A stretch of 64,000 nt of DNA from Paramyrothecium sp. XJ0827 (Eukaryota > Ascomycota > Sordariomycetes > Hypocreales > Stachybotryaceae): NCBI GenBank assembly GCA_020881915.1, contig JAJFPB010000002.1, positions 3,720,001-3,784,000 on the forward strand. Direction: 5' to 3'. Position numbers and translations under genes: made by a program. The stretch's first letter is position 1. Each line of letters begins with the position of its first letter. Below are positions 11,063 to 21,535 of the stretch, in pieces. Below the pieces are notes generated by a model. It saw only the letters and a list, made by a program, of their open reading frames with translations, did not search any database and was not told the DNA's origin.

Positions 11063-12127
11063 GTCTCTTCCAGGCGGCTTGTTCGGTCGCCCTATCGCTT
11101 CTTGGTGCACCATTGCACCTCGCTACATGGTGGTGCGTAGAGTTGCACCACCTCGAGCATATACGTTCCTCTATACTGACTGGGTGTGACCCATCCAAGA
11201 CTACACGATTGGGGTCGATTTGGGGCTGCCTTAGCAGCTATGGACTGGGGCTACAGGCCTGAGTCTACTTACTTGGTACGTAGGCCTACAGATTGCTGGT
11301 CAGGAAATAGAGTCCACGAGCGGTTGAGATACATGGTGTCGCACAGCCATGTTTCTAATGGGTCAGAATGTGATGGGAAACTGTGCTTGGTATTCAGATA
11401 CGGTATGGGAAATGGGAAATTGATGATGACATGAGGGAAGCGGAATATCATGTTTTCATTGCGACTAATGTGTTACGATAAGCACAACGACAAATTGCGA
11501 ACAGGGCAGATCTTCGTGTTGGTTTCTGTTACTTTTCTTTATTCTCGACTTCGGTTTTTGACGAGTGTTGGTACTTTTAATTCTTTTCCTACTTGATTCA
11601 AGCTCATGGCTCGTTCCTCACAGGAGAAAATCCCCTTGTTGAAATGTTGGCAATTGCCTGTGAATGTGGCTGCATCTTGAGACGGGATGGCGATCTGACA
11701 GAGATGCCCGGTGAAGCCAATCTCCACCAATTTAGCGTCCCCGAGCGGCCCCAGCCTGGACCTCGGCATCTTCCCCGCAGCACCCCGGACTTTGATCCTT
11801 TTCAGACCTTAGTCGGCAGCGGTTCGACTCGGTCGCCAGGGCATTTATTTTCCTAGCTGTTTGAGCCTGGCCCCGGGGCTCTGATGTAATGGCTCCTGGC
11901 AAGGGCTGCTTCGTTTGGGCCGAGTTTCTGTCCCTGGGGTTTGCCGAGCCGAGAACCAGTTAAGCTCTTTGGCGGGAACCTGACCCTTGACGGTTTCTCT
12001 TTCTACACCACCAACCACAACCAACCCACAAACCTCACACCTCGACCTGCGCTCTCCTGTCTCACTCGACTTCGCCTTCCACGCATTCCCTTCGACCTGC
12101 CGTAATTCCTTCCATCACAAATTCACA
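11063..12127. other. Intergenic between the DUF6590 and SDR genes
   Basis: No gene seen. The last 120 bases before ATG 12128 are CA/CT-rich (repeated ACCAAC-type stretches), typical of the leader of an expressed fungal gene. Confidence 0.5.
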
Positions 12128-13080
12128 ATGGCAGAGGCACAGCTCCACGATTTCCCCTCGCTCTTCTCCCTGAAGGGCAAGGTTGCCGTCGTGACGGGCG
12201 GCTCCCGAGGCCTCGGCCTGCACGCTGCATCTGCGTAAGAATACTTCCTCAAGGCTTTCCGGCTGCCGCTTCCCGGCTCAATTGAACCAACCGCTGACCG
12301 AGCGCCTTGCGCCCCTCCAGGTTCCTCCAGGCCGGCGCCTCCAAGGTCTTCATCTCGTCGCGCAAGGCCTCCGCCTGCGACGAGGCCTGCAAGGCCCTCA
12401 ACGCCCTGCCCAACCGCGCGCCCGGCGCCGTCGCCATCCCCGTGCCCGCCGACTCGGCCTCGGTCAAGGGCGTCGAGCACCTCCTCGCCGAGGTCAAGAA
12501 GCACACGGACCGCGTCGACATCCTCTTCGCCAACGCCGGCGCCTCGTGGGGCGAGTCGTTCGACACGCACTCGGACTCGGCCTTCGCCAAGGTCATGGAC
12601 CTCAACGTCAAGGCCGTCTTCAACACCATCCGCCTCTTCGCGCCGCTGCTCCAGAAGGCCGCGTCGCCGCAGGACCCCGCGCGCGTCATCATCACCGCCA
12701 GCGTCGCGGGGCTGGGCATCGGCACCCTCGGCGCCCAGGGCACCTACGGCTACTCGGCCAGCAAGGCCGCCGTCATCCACCTGGGCCGCAACCTCGCCGT
12801 CGAGCTCGGCCCCCGCCACATCACCGTCAACTCCATCTGCCCGGGCTTCTTCCCCAGCAAGATGTCCAACGGCCTGCTCGAGATCGCCGGCGGCGCCGAC
12901 AAGATCGGCCAGGCCAACCCCATGGGCCGCCTCGGCCAACCCGAGGACATTGCCGGTGCCGTCGTGTACCTGGCCAGCCGCGCGGGCTCGCACGTCAACG
13001 GAGAGGCCATTGCCATCGACGGCGGCGCCATGTGGGTCAAGGGCGAGCTGTCGAGCGCGACGACGGATTCCAAGCTGTGA
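12128..13080 (+). CDS. Short-chain dehydrogenase/reductase, 288 aa
   Basis: Two exons, 12128-12234 and 12321-13080, joined by an 86-nt intron (gtaaga..cag) that splits an Ala codon. The product is a classical NAD(P)H-dependent SDR. The cofactor motif TGGSRGLG is at residues 23-30, NAG at 107-109, the structural/catalytic Ser near 163, the catalytic YSASK at 180-184, and PG at about 203. The C-terminus carries the SDR LASRAGSHVNGE and DGG pattern. Length fits the family. Arg27 after the glycine turn favours NADPH. Fungal homologues are often labelled rhamnolipid/3-oxoacyl-ACP reductase-like (RhlG type), but substrate cannot be read from sequence. It is very GC-rich, so long antisense frames overlap it. 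It converges with the methyltransferase gene, leaving about 170 bp between the stops. Confidence 0.9.
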
Positions 13081-13249
13081 GGTGCGCGATGTACGTGGTT
13101 ACGTGTATGACGATCTATATAAAATATTCAAGTTACTCCATTTCGCTAAGCATACAGAGATTCGAACGACCAAGTCTTGAAATATATGAGCAAATGGTAG
13201 GCTATCTTCTGTGTATATCTCTATGTGCTCTGTACGTAGCTGTATCGTC

Positions 13250-14835
13250 TTAGATCGTAGTCTTCGTGGTACCAATCTCCGTCAACGGCTTACGCGCCAC
13301 CCACGCGTTTGCTTTGTAGATTGTCGACAGCATGCTATCCTTGTCCTGGATGTAGGGCGCCTCGATGCCCGCCTGCCTCCACTCCAGCTCGAAGCCCAGG
13401 CTCTGCACCAGGGCCATGACCTCGTCATCCGTCAGCTCGAAGCTGCCCGGGTCGGCGATGCCGGACGAGTTGTTGTAGTCGTGCTCGCCGTCGCCGTCGT
13501 CGTCGCGGCCGTGGTTCCCGGGGGCGTTGTTCTCAAAGTGCCACAGCAGGGGGCCGACGTTGACGAGCACGCCGCCGGGCCGCAGGCAGTGGTGGATGAC
13601 GCCGAGGTACCGGATGAGGTTGGGCGCCGTGTCCAGGAAGAAGACGCTGGCGACGGCGTCGTAGATGTCCTTGTGCGCGTCGTCGCCGTACAGGCACAGG
13701 AAGTCGGCCGCGCACATGGACATGGACCCGGCGTTGGGCGTGGTGGCCAGGACCGTGGCCGGGTGGATGTCCGGCACGGGATAGCCGCGGAGGTGGTTTT
13801 CGCGGGTGAGGTGGTTGGAGAATGTGTGCACCCAGGGGTGTATCGTGTGTTTTCCAGCGGCCTCGCACTGGTTCAGGATGTAGGAAGACGCCAGGAGCTG
13901 GTGGTACGAAATCTCGTTACCCTCAGCATCGAAGCCATTTTGGCATAGGTCGAACACGAGGCGGCCCAAGCCGGCGCCGGGCACCAGAACCTTGAGGGGG
14001 GCCCCTTCCGATGACTTGGCTCGTTCCTCCTCCATGACCTTCATGATGGGTCCGTAGGACGCCGCCCTCTCCGCGGCGCCATCGGCGGTCCAGTCTCGGT
14101 AAAACTGACGAATGGTGCTCCTAGCTTTGTCAATGTCTGAGTGCTTGGCTACACCGGCCCACTGGTGCGGCATGACCGAGTCGTCCTCGCCGGGAGAGGG
14201 AGCGATTGTGCGAAAGGTGCGCAGGCCAGTGCCGAGGATGGCACGGGCGAGCTCGGCATTGGAGTCGATGGCCTCATCCGTCTTCTCCAGCGTGTCGAGG
14301 AAGTTGAAGGGGGGCGCGGCGAGGAGCTTCCATTGCGCCTGGGGCAGGGCGTAGAAGGACTGGCGGCGCAGGTGGGTGACGTTGAAGTGTGCGACCTTGG
14401 CGTATTGGCTGCGAGGCCGGGGGTCAGTCTGGGGTCCAGCAGCGGATGTACAGAGTGAGATGAGATGTGCCGGGATGAGATGCGCGCCGAGGCGAACGGG
14501 GTTCGGCAGGTTACAAAAGAAAGTATTGTCCTCATTGAGGAGCAACAGGGATCCTGCAGCGAATCAAATTGTCTCATTGACCTGGATGGCTGGCTGCCTT
14601 GGCTCACTTGAGTCCCAGAGGCGTGGCACGACGGACGGGGAGACAAGGGTCCGCGGAACGAGGATGATAAGATCTGCCAGACTTACGAGAAGGAATCCAA
14701 GGCACAGAAAATGACCCTCACCTCCTCCGGGTCCTCGATGTTATCCTCAACGCCGCCCCAGCTGCTCTCGTCGGCAGCCACGGGGAGGCCGGCGTCGTCT
14801 CGGTCCATGGGGACGGGGTCAATATCAATGGTCAT
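13250..14835 (-). CDS. Carnosine N-methyltransferase-like protein (N2227 family), 435 aa
   Basis: Two exons on the minus strand, 14835-14687 and 14408-13250, with a 278-nt intron (gtaagt..gcag) that rejoins the conserved stretch ALDSFSQYAKVAHFNVTH. The protein has the N2227 signature: the LRRQSFYALP block, an SAM-binding LVPGAGLGRL loop with Gly194, Gly196 and Gly198, the NEISYHQLLASSYILN block, CAADFLCLYGD, and FFLDTAPNLIRYL..LRPGGVLVNVGPLLWHF. Members such as human CARNMT1 and yeast YNL092W methylate carnosine or related histidine compounds using SAM; the fungal substrate is not certain. The Asp/Gly-rich insert after WHFENNAP looks lineage-specific. Start MTIDID at 14835 is chosen; an in-frame ATG lies 48 bases upstream (14883). 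A second in-frame splice (donor 14721, acceptor 14429) is possible but would delete conserved residues. Confidence 0.88.
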
Positions 14836-15371
14836 TGTGGAAATATCATGGCTATAAGGGAGGCCCAAAGGAACACGCGGCACAGGTAAGATGAGGTGAG
14901 GTGAGGCAAGTCAAGCGCAAGAGATGCCTTGCTTCACAGAGGCGACGGAGGCAGCGATAGTCGAACGGAGGCGGACAGCAATATGGATCTCGAGAGGTCA
15001 GAAGGGGTCCCTCCTCTCCAGGCCGAATGCGCTGATGGCCTATCCCCTACCTAGCACTTGTTACCCACTCATGTTGTCCTTTTTTTTTCGCAGCGGAGGT
15101 GACGGGTCGTTTTAGTGACAGCCCATGCCCCGAGTTTATCCCGGGCGGAGCCGACCCCGACCCTGAGCTGTGGCAGCCCAATCAGTGGGAGTCAAATTCA
15201 ACCACCCGCCCAACAGCGCTTTCTGACTACGTGGACCGATAAGGTGAGGCACTCGTATCATGTGACCGCCGCCATCGAGAGCTTCAGTTTCGGGTTCAAA
15301 CAAAAGCCCCCTTCCCCAGAGCTTTCGTCTGAGCGTTTCCAGCCTAACCCATCTCGCCGTGTTTGATCACC
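14836..15371. promoter_or_regulatory. Divergent intergenic promoter region
   Basis: 536 bp separate the starts of the minus-strand methyltransferase gene and the plus-strand chaperone gene, so both promoters must lie here. It contains a purine-rich GGTGAGG repeat near 14895 and a T-run near 15077. No specific factor site is assigned. Confidence 0.5.
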
Positions 15372-15897
15372 ATGGCCACGACTCAGGCCGAGGCGGCGCA
15401 GCTCTCCATCCCGCTGCCGGGCTCCCTGGACACGCGCATCTACATCCGCCTGTCCACCCAGGCCAAGGCCGTGATGCTGTCTCTCACCACCGCGTCGCAG
15501 GACGAGCTGAGCGCCGCCAAACCCATGGGCTCATTCGTCTACGCTCTTCCCAATGTAAGACGCACACGAGGCAGACAAAACCCCCGGCTGCGATTGGGGG
15601 TGTGGAGCTGACATGAGGCTATAGAGATTCGACGCCCAGCAGCCCTTGGCCACCACCCTCTTCACGGCAGAGGCCACGCTGGAATTCACGACGAGGCTGG
15701 CGAAGCTGCTGGCTCGCAAATCGCAGCTGCCCGTCTACGTCACCAACTCCGTCAGCCTGGCCAACACGGCCATGGGCGGCACCATGGAGGAGGAGATGGC
15801 CGCTTTTAAGAGCATCGTCCAGGTCGTCCTGGAGAAGCTTCGAAGCGCAGGCGCTGTTCCCCCGGTAGAGAATGGCAACGCAGCCGCACATTCGTAG
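15372..15897 (+). CDS. Proteasome assembly chaperone 4-like protein, 151 aa
   Basis: Two exons, 15372-15554 and 15625-15897, with a 70-nt phase-0 intron (gtaaga..tatag). The product matches the PAC4/PSMG4 (yeast Poc4-type) family in size and pattern: an N-terminal strand DTRIYIRLSTQAKAVMLSLT, then FTAEATLEFTTRLAKLLARK, then QLPVYVTNSVSL and a terminal acidic helix beginning TMEEEMAAF. Human PSMG4 has the equivalent LAxRLARK and EEM segments. PAC4 pairs with PAC3 and helps assemble the alpha ring of the 20S proteasome in the cytosol. ATG 15372 is the first ATG of the frame; the nearer upstream triplets are GTG and TTG. The gene is divergent from the methyltransferase gene. The family assignment is from remembered pattern and not from a search. 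Confidence 0.75.
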
Positions 15898-17884
15898 CCG
15901 CAGGATCCAGCGGCTGCCTCACGCTGTGGATTACTGATACTTGAACTGTGCGCTCCGAACCGGCAGGCACAGGCTATATCGGTCTGTTTGGTGACGTCCA
16001 GTTGCTTGCATTTGCCGGAGGGCTCCCCGTGGCAGAACCTGCGTCGCACAGCATCTGAAACCCAACTCGTATTGGCAACGGATACTGTGCTGAGCAGGGC
16101 TCGAGTCCGGAACGGTACAAGCATCGAAAAGGATCTTCCGTGGCGCCCAGAAGCGAGTAGCTACGAGCTTCGCCTGAGCAACGCCTGAGCAGCGTCCGAA
16201 CAAGGAAATCATGGGCTTGGTGCTACGTGTGAGTGGCGGGAGAAATGCATGTCATTCTTGCTTTCTGGTGCCACAGTAGGCAGCTTGGGATGGTGGCACC
16301 ACCGGCACTTTTGACAGCCGGCACTTGATGGGTAGCGGAACGATGAACGGCCAACAGCACCGACACTGAGGTCTGTCTTGGCAGCGATGGGATTCTTGCA
16401 ACGGCGGTAGGTAGCTGATTTGAGCTAGGTAAACAGTCTAGCATAGAGACTCGCACCCTGTTGCACCCACCAGTTCGGGCACTCCTGGAGAGGGTGTTTC
16501 ATGAAAGATGGTGTGAAGAGACGGCCAAAACTTAGAAACCATCAATCACGCAACGCTAAGCTATGCCATTCGTGCTACTCGGCTGTGTGTAAAGGTAGTA
16601 CTTGCAGGGGGCCGTCGTGGAACTCGATGAAGAGGAAATTGTTTCCACGGTTCCCAGCACTCCATGCTACATCACGTCACTCACCGGGGGGATACGTGAA
16701 GTCGCTTCCAACTACGCGACTCTACACTGTTTCAATCGCTACGTAGCTTCTCGAATCCCCTTTCGAGCCACGTGCGCATCATCTGAGCGTGAAAGCGTAT
16801 TCGGATCGCGTGCCAGTCCGTGCTTGGCTGCGGTCTTGTGTCGCATGAATGATCGCCAAGAGAGACCTCTCCTCCCGGAGCAGCACCAGCCCTAATTCCC
16901 TACCTGTACCTTTGCCGGTCTTTGACATGTTAGAAAAGTGGGGAGACGGACTGCGGTGATGGAGATGAACAGCGGGATACGTTATGCATCTACCTGCCGC
17001 AGGGCATCTCAAGGTACTTTTCTCTACTGTCCGTTCAGGCAAAGACGTGGACTGTCGTCGTGTCGTTCCATCAGGTACCCTCCAGGGATTCCAGCGCACT
17101 GACTTGTCTTGTAGTGCTGGTCGTACCTTGCAGAAGAAGAAAAAAAAGGCAAGGTACCTACCTGCAAGTCAGTCCGGGTTATCGTTATCGCCATCCCGCC
17201 TACAGAAAATTCGGGCCTAGTCTAGCACGAAAATGGAGTCGTGGTCATCGTTTCAGTTCCTTCCCCCGAAGGACGGCACCACCGCACACGAGGCGCTGGC
17301 TTTGGTTGGGAACCTCATCCTTACCCACCTTTACCTTGCCTGCTTCACCTCACTTTATCTGCTTCTCCATTCCGCACGCAGCTTCCGCTCTGACCACGAG
17401 GCTTGGGGACCCTTCTTCTCCTCCTCGCAACTTTTTTTTAACCCCCACCCGTCGCTACAACTCGCGGCCTCCCCCTCCCCCTGCGCAGGATCCTCCAGCA
17501 AAACGCTCTCGGCGACCTACCCCTCCACAGCGCCCAAAGCCTGGAGCCGGGTGACCTGTGATATCACAGCACAAAGCCTTGACTCTTTGTTAGTGGCCCC
17601 ACGAAAAACCCCTGCCACAAGAGGGGCACAATTATCGCCGTCTCGCCCTTCAAACGAGCAGCCCTCTTTTTCAAGTCCCCCTCTACAGGGTCGCAAATCA
17701 CTCCGAGCTTCGAAGCTAACCGTTCAGTCGATTCTAGCAAAGCTGTTCCCCAAGCTGGCCGATGTGATTAAGCAGCCCGGAAAGAAAATTCGACCTGCCC
17801 AACTCACCTCGTTTCCGCTCGCCGGTTGCCAATCCGCACTTCCCAACCCTTCCCGCTGCGCCGCCATTTTCATAGTCCCCCGCC
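15898..17884. other. Intergenic upstream of Kap104
   Basis: No gene supported. Holds the chaperone 3' end, a GGCAAGGTA element at 17148-17156 and, from about 17320 to 17880, a strongly pyrimidine-rich region (CTCC, CTTT and a T-run near 17432) that probably includes the Kap104 promoter and leader. Confidence 0.5.
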
Positions 17885-20829
17885 ATGGCCTGGCAACCAG
17901 CGACCGAGTCGCTGAACCAGCTCGCAGCATGCCTCAAGGACTCGCTGAGCGGCTTCGACAAGGCCGCCCAGAAGCAAGCTGAGCTTGTAAGTAGTTGCCG
18001 ATGCGCCCCGCTGCCGCAGCTTGCCTCCCGTCCGTTCGACACCTAACATGGATCGTAGATGCTCCAGCAAGCAAAGGCATCGCCCGACATCAACAACTAC
18101 CTAGCCTACATCTTCTCCAGTGCCGGTCCGCCCCAGGGCCTGCAGTGCAGCGAACAAGACTACCACCTCGTGCGCTCCGCCGCGGGCATCATGCTCAAGA
18201 ACAATGTCAAGTCGGAATGGAAAGACATCCCCACCGCAAGCCTGGACCTGATCAAGCTTGCCATCCCCATGGGCCTGCAGGACAAGAACTCTCAAATCCG
18301 CAACTTCGCCGGCAACATTGCGACCGAGGTGATTCGACGCGGCGGCTTGCTGGGCTGGCCTGGCCTGCTGCCGCAGCTCATCGAGATGATTAGCGATCCA
18401 AACGGCCAGGTTTCGGACGAGGGCAAGGAAGGTGCCATGTCGGCCATGGCCAAGATCTGCGAAGACAACTTCCGAATGATCATGAAGGAGGTCAATGGAG
18501 AGCGCCCGCTCAACTATGTGCTTCCCCACCTCATCGCCGCAACCAAGAGCCCTCTTCCCCGAGTAAGATCCAGTGCGCTTACTGCCATCAACGTTTTCAC
18601 GCCGAGAGAGTCGCAAGCGATGCTCAACTCCATCGACGATCTCCTTCAACACCTTTTCGTCCTCGCCAACGACCCGAGCACCGATGTCCGACGTCAGGTA
18701 TGCCGGGCGTTTGTTCACCTCGTGGAAACTCGTCCAGACAAGCTGCAGCCGCATATTGCCGGTCTGGTTGAGTACATCATCACCCAGCAAAGATGCGACG
18801 ACGAGGAGCTCGCCTGCGAAGCCGCCGAGTTCTGGCTGGCTGTCGGTGAGCACGACAACCTCTGGAAGGCCCTCGAGCCGTTCATCAACCAGATCATTCC
18901 GGTTCTTCTGGAGTGCATGGTGTACAGTGGCGAGGATATTGCTCTGCTGGGCGGCCTGTCAGATGACGAAGAGGAGGAGGACCGAGAGGAGGACATCAAG
19001 CCTGCTTTTGCCAAGAAGAACCTGACGAGGACAGCCAACGGCGAGGCTCTCGAGTCTGCCGAGGGCAAGAACGGCGAGTACGAAAAGCTGATGGACGAGG
19101 GCCTGGAAGATGGCGAGATCGAGGACTACGAGGATGCCGAGGATGGAGATGCAGACGAGAAGTGGACGATCCGAAAGTGCTCTGCTGCTGCTCTCGATGT
19201 TTTCGCCCGCGACTTCCGAGGCCCTGTCTTCGCCGCCATCCTACCATACCTTTCGGAGAACCTCAAGCACGACGAGTGGCCGCATCGTGAGGCTGCTGTC
19301 CTCGCGCTTGGTGCCGTAGCAGAGGGCTGCATGGATGTCGTGGTTCCCCACCTCAAAGACTTGGTGCCCTACCTTATTTCACTGCTCGAGGACCAGGAGC
19401 CCGTCGTCAGGCAAATTACGTGTTGGACACTGGGTCGCTACTCGTCGTGGGCGGCCAACCTCTCCGATCCCAACGACGTCAACGCATTCTTCGTACCCAT
19501 GATGGACGGCATCCTCCGAAAGATGCTGGACAAGAACAAGAAGGTGCAGGAGGCCGGTGCATCTGCCTTTGCCAACTTGGAAGAGAAGGCTGGTAAGGCT
19601 TTGGAACCCTACTGCGGACCTATCATCCAGCAATTCGTCCGCTGCTTTGCCAAGTACAAGGACCGCAACATGTACATCTTGTACGATTGCGTCCAGACTC
19701 TCGCAGAACGCCTCGGCTCGTCCCTTGCCAACCCTGATCTGACGAGCCAGCTGATGCCCGCATTGAATGATCGATACAACAGCATATCCGACAACACCCG
19801 CGAGCTCTTCCCCCTCCTGGAATGCTTGTCGTACGTCGCCTTGGCCCTCGGTGACGCCTTCACTCCTTACGCCGCGCCCATCTTCGTGCGATGCGTCAAC
19901 ATCATCCACAACAGCCTGGAGCAAGCCCTCAACGCGGCCAGCAACCCCACTGCCGATCAACCAGACAAGGACTTCCTCATCACCAGCCTCGATCTCCTGA
20001 GCGCCATCGTCCAAGCCTTGGAGGGTGGCAAGGCTGGCGAACTCATCAAGACCTCCCCCCATCCTTTCTTCGAGCTGCTCAGCTTCTGCATGGAGGATCC
20101 CGCTGACGATGTGCGCCAATCTGCCTACGCTCTGCTGGGAGACTGCGCAAGATACGTCTTCCCCCAACTGCAGCCCTACCTACCCACAATCTTCCCCATC
20201 CTGCTGAAGCAGCTTGATCTCGACAACATCCTGGACGAGGAGATGGACAGCGGTTTCGGCGTGGTGAACAACGCCTGCTGGTCAGCTGGCGAGATAGCGC
20301 TGCAGAACGGTAACGCTCTGGCCCAGTGGGTGGACGAGCTCCTCCAACGCTTCGTCGAGATCATGAGCAACCCCCGCGTGCCCAAGGGCCTGAGCGAGAA
20401 TGCCGCCATTGCTCTCGGTCGCTTGGGCACCGACAACGCCCAGAGGCTCGCTCCGGAACTGTCCAAGTACGCCGACGAGTTCCTGACGGCCATGCACGAC
20501 GTCGAGTGGAACGAAGAGAAGGCAACCGCGTTCAAGGGTTTCACGGCCATCATCGGCCAGAACCCCGAAGCCATGGGCAACTACCTGCTCAAGTTCTTCA
20601 CCGTCATCGCCCGTTATCGCGACACAGGCCTTCGCAGCCCCCTCAAGGAAGACCTCCACAACAACTTTCAACAGGTATGGCTGCTTCCATTATCCGTCTT
20701 GCACAGTCGCTAACCCCCTTTTCCTAGGTTCTCGCTCACTACAAGGGCATCATGCAGTCCTTTGACAGCTTTGTTGGCAGCCTGTCACCCCGGGATCAGC
20801 AGTCTCTCCGAAGTAATTACGCTATTTAG
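17885..20829 (+). CDS. kap104: Transportin / karyopherin beta-2 (Kap104 type), 939 aa
   Basis: Three exons, 17885-17986, 18059-20674 and 20728-20829, all joined in phase 0; 939 codons plus stop. The product is a HEAT-repeat nuclear import receptor. Features matching transportin-1 are the N-terminal MAWQPATESLNQLAACLKDS helix, LVRSAAGIMLKNNV, repeated HEAT helices throughout and the DDEELACEAAEFW block. A long acidic H8 loop lies at about residues 331-400 (starting LSDDEEEEDREEDIKP) and is followed by WTIRKCSAAALDVFARDF and CWTLGRYSSW. In known Kap104/transportin this loop lets RanGTP release PY-NLS cargoes such as hnRNP-like RNA-binding proteins. Length fits the family. The small last exon encodes VLAHYKGIMQSFDSFVG and ends SNYAI. 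No oddities. Confidence 0.95.
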
Positions 20830-21486
20830 TTGATGCATTACGGAGTGCGCGCCGCACACTAGCATTGGGGAGGATTCGAGTCATGACGAAGCACAAAAGT
20901 CCAGTGTATGGCGTTCGGCAGGGGGAGAGGAAGAAGTATCCCGCTTGAGGTTGCCTGTTTCTCTGGAGCATGATTATGAATGACGGCAGCGTTGCGCAGC
21001 AGCAGGGACGGAGGGATTTGAGCATTTCATGTGGGTCACAACAGACAGAGAAAAGTCTTTTCGTTGGAGGGCGGCAGCCACGCACTCGGCAATCGTAATG
21101 ATGGAGAGAAAACAAAACCACACGGAAACGCCACGGAACCAAATCGCAGCACGCGAGCGTTGTCAACCTGGCTTTTCGCATGAAGAGTCTGCGAGGTCGG
21201 CTGAAAGGAATGTGGTTCACACGCGCTGCTCAAGGTAATGGTCATGATCATTGTTATGGAGGATAACTGGACGTACGCCCGCGGCTTTGTCTGGCGGTTG
21301 CCACAGGGGAGTGCCCCAGACGGAATGAGTAGTGGACTCGTGGTCCGGGAAGGTGAATTGTGAGCAGCAGCATCATCAGAAGCACAGGAGACACGCATTT
21401 GGGTACTCTGAGCATCTTCGACAGGAGACGAGGGCGAAAGGGGGGAGGGTCCCACCATTAGAGAAACTCTTTGCAGAGTTTCAACA

Positions 21487-21535
21487 CCCCCCCCCCCCCC
21501 TTTTCGCTTCTCTTCTCTTGTCTTCTCCTTTCTCG
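21487..21535 (+). repeat. C14 run in a polypyrimidine tract
   Basis: Fourteen consecutive C (21487-21500) followed by a CT-rich stretch to about 21535, downstream of Kap104. The opposite strand is a purine tract with a G14 run. Confidence 0.8.

Noticed and set aside
12115..12993. 292-codon minus-strand frame over the SDR gene
   Set aside because: Shadow of GC-rich codons in the SDR; its product is Gly/Ala/Asp/Val repetitive without domains, while the plus strand has all SDR motifs.
13211..13948. 245-codon plus-strand frame over the methyltransferase gene
   Set aside because: Antisense shadow of the GC-rich N2227 coding sequence; no family features.
18101..20671. Several 130-260 codon minus-strand frames across Kap104
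   Set aside because: Antisense to an unmistakable HEAT-repeat protein; composition is that of a reversed GC-rich gene.
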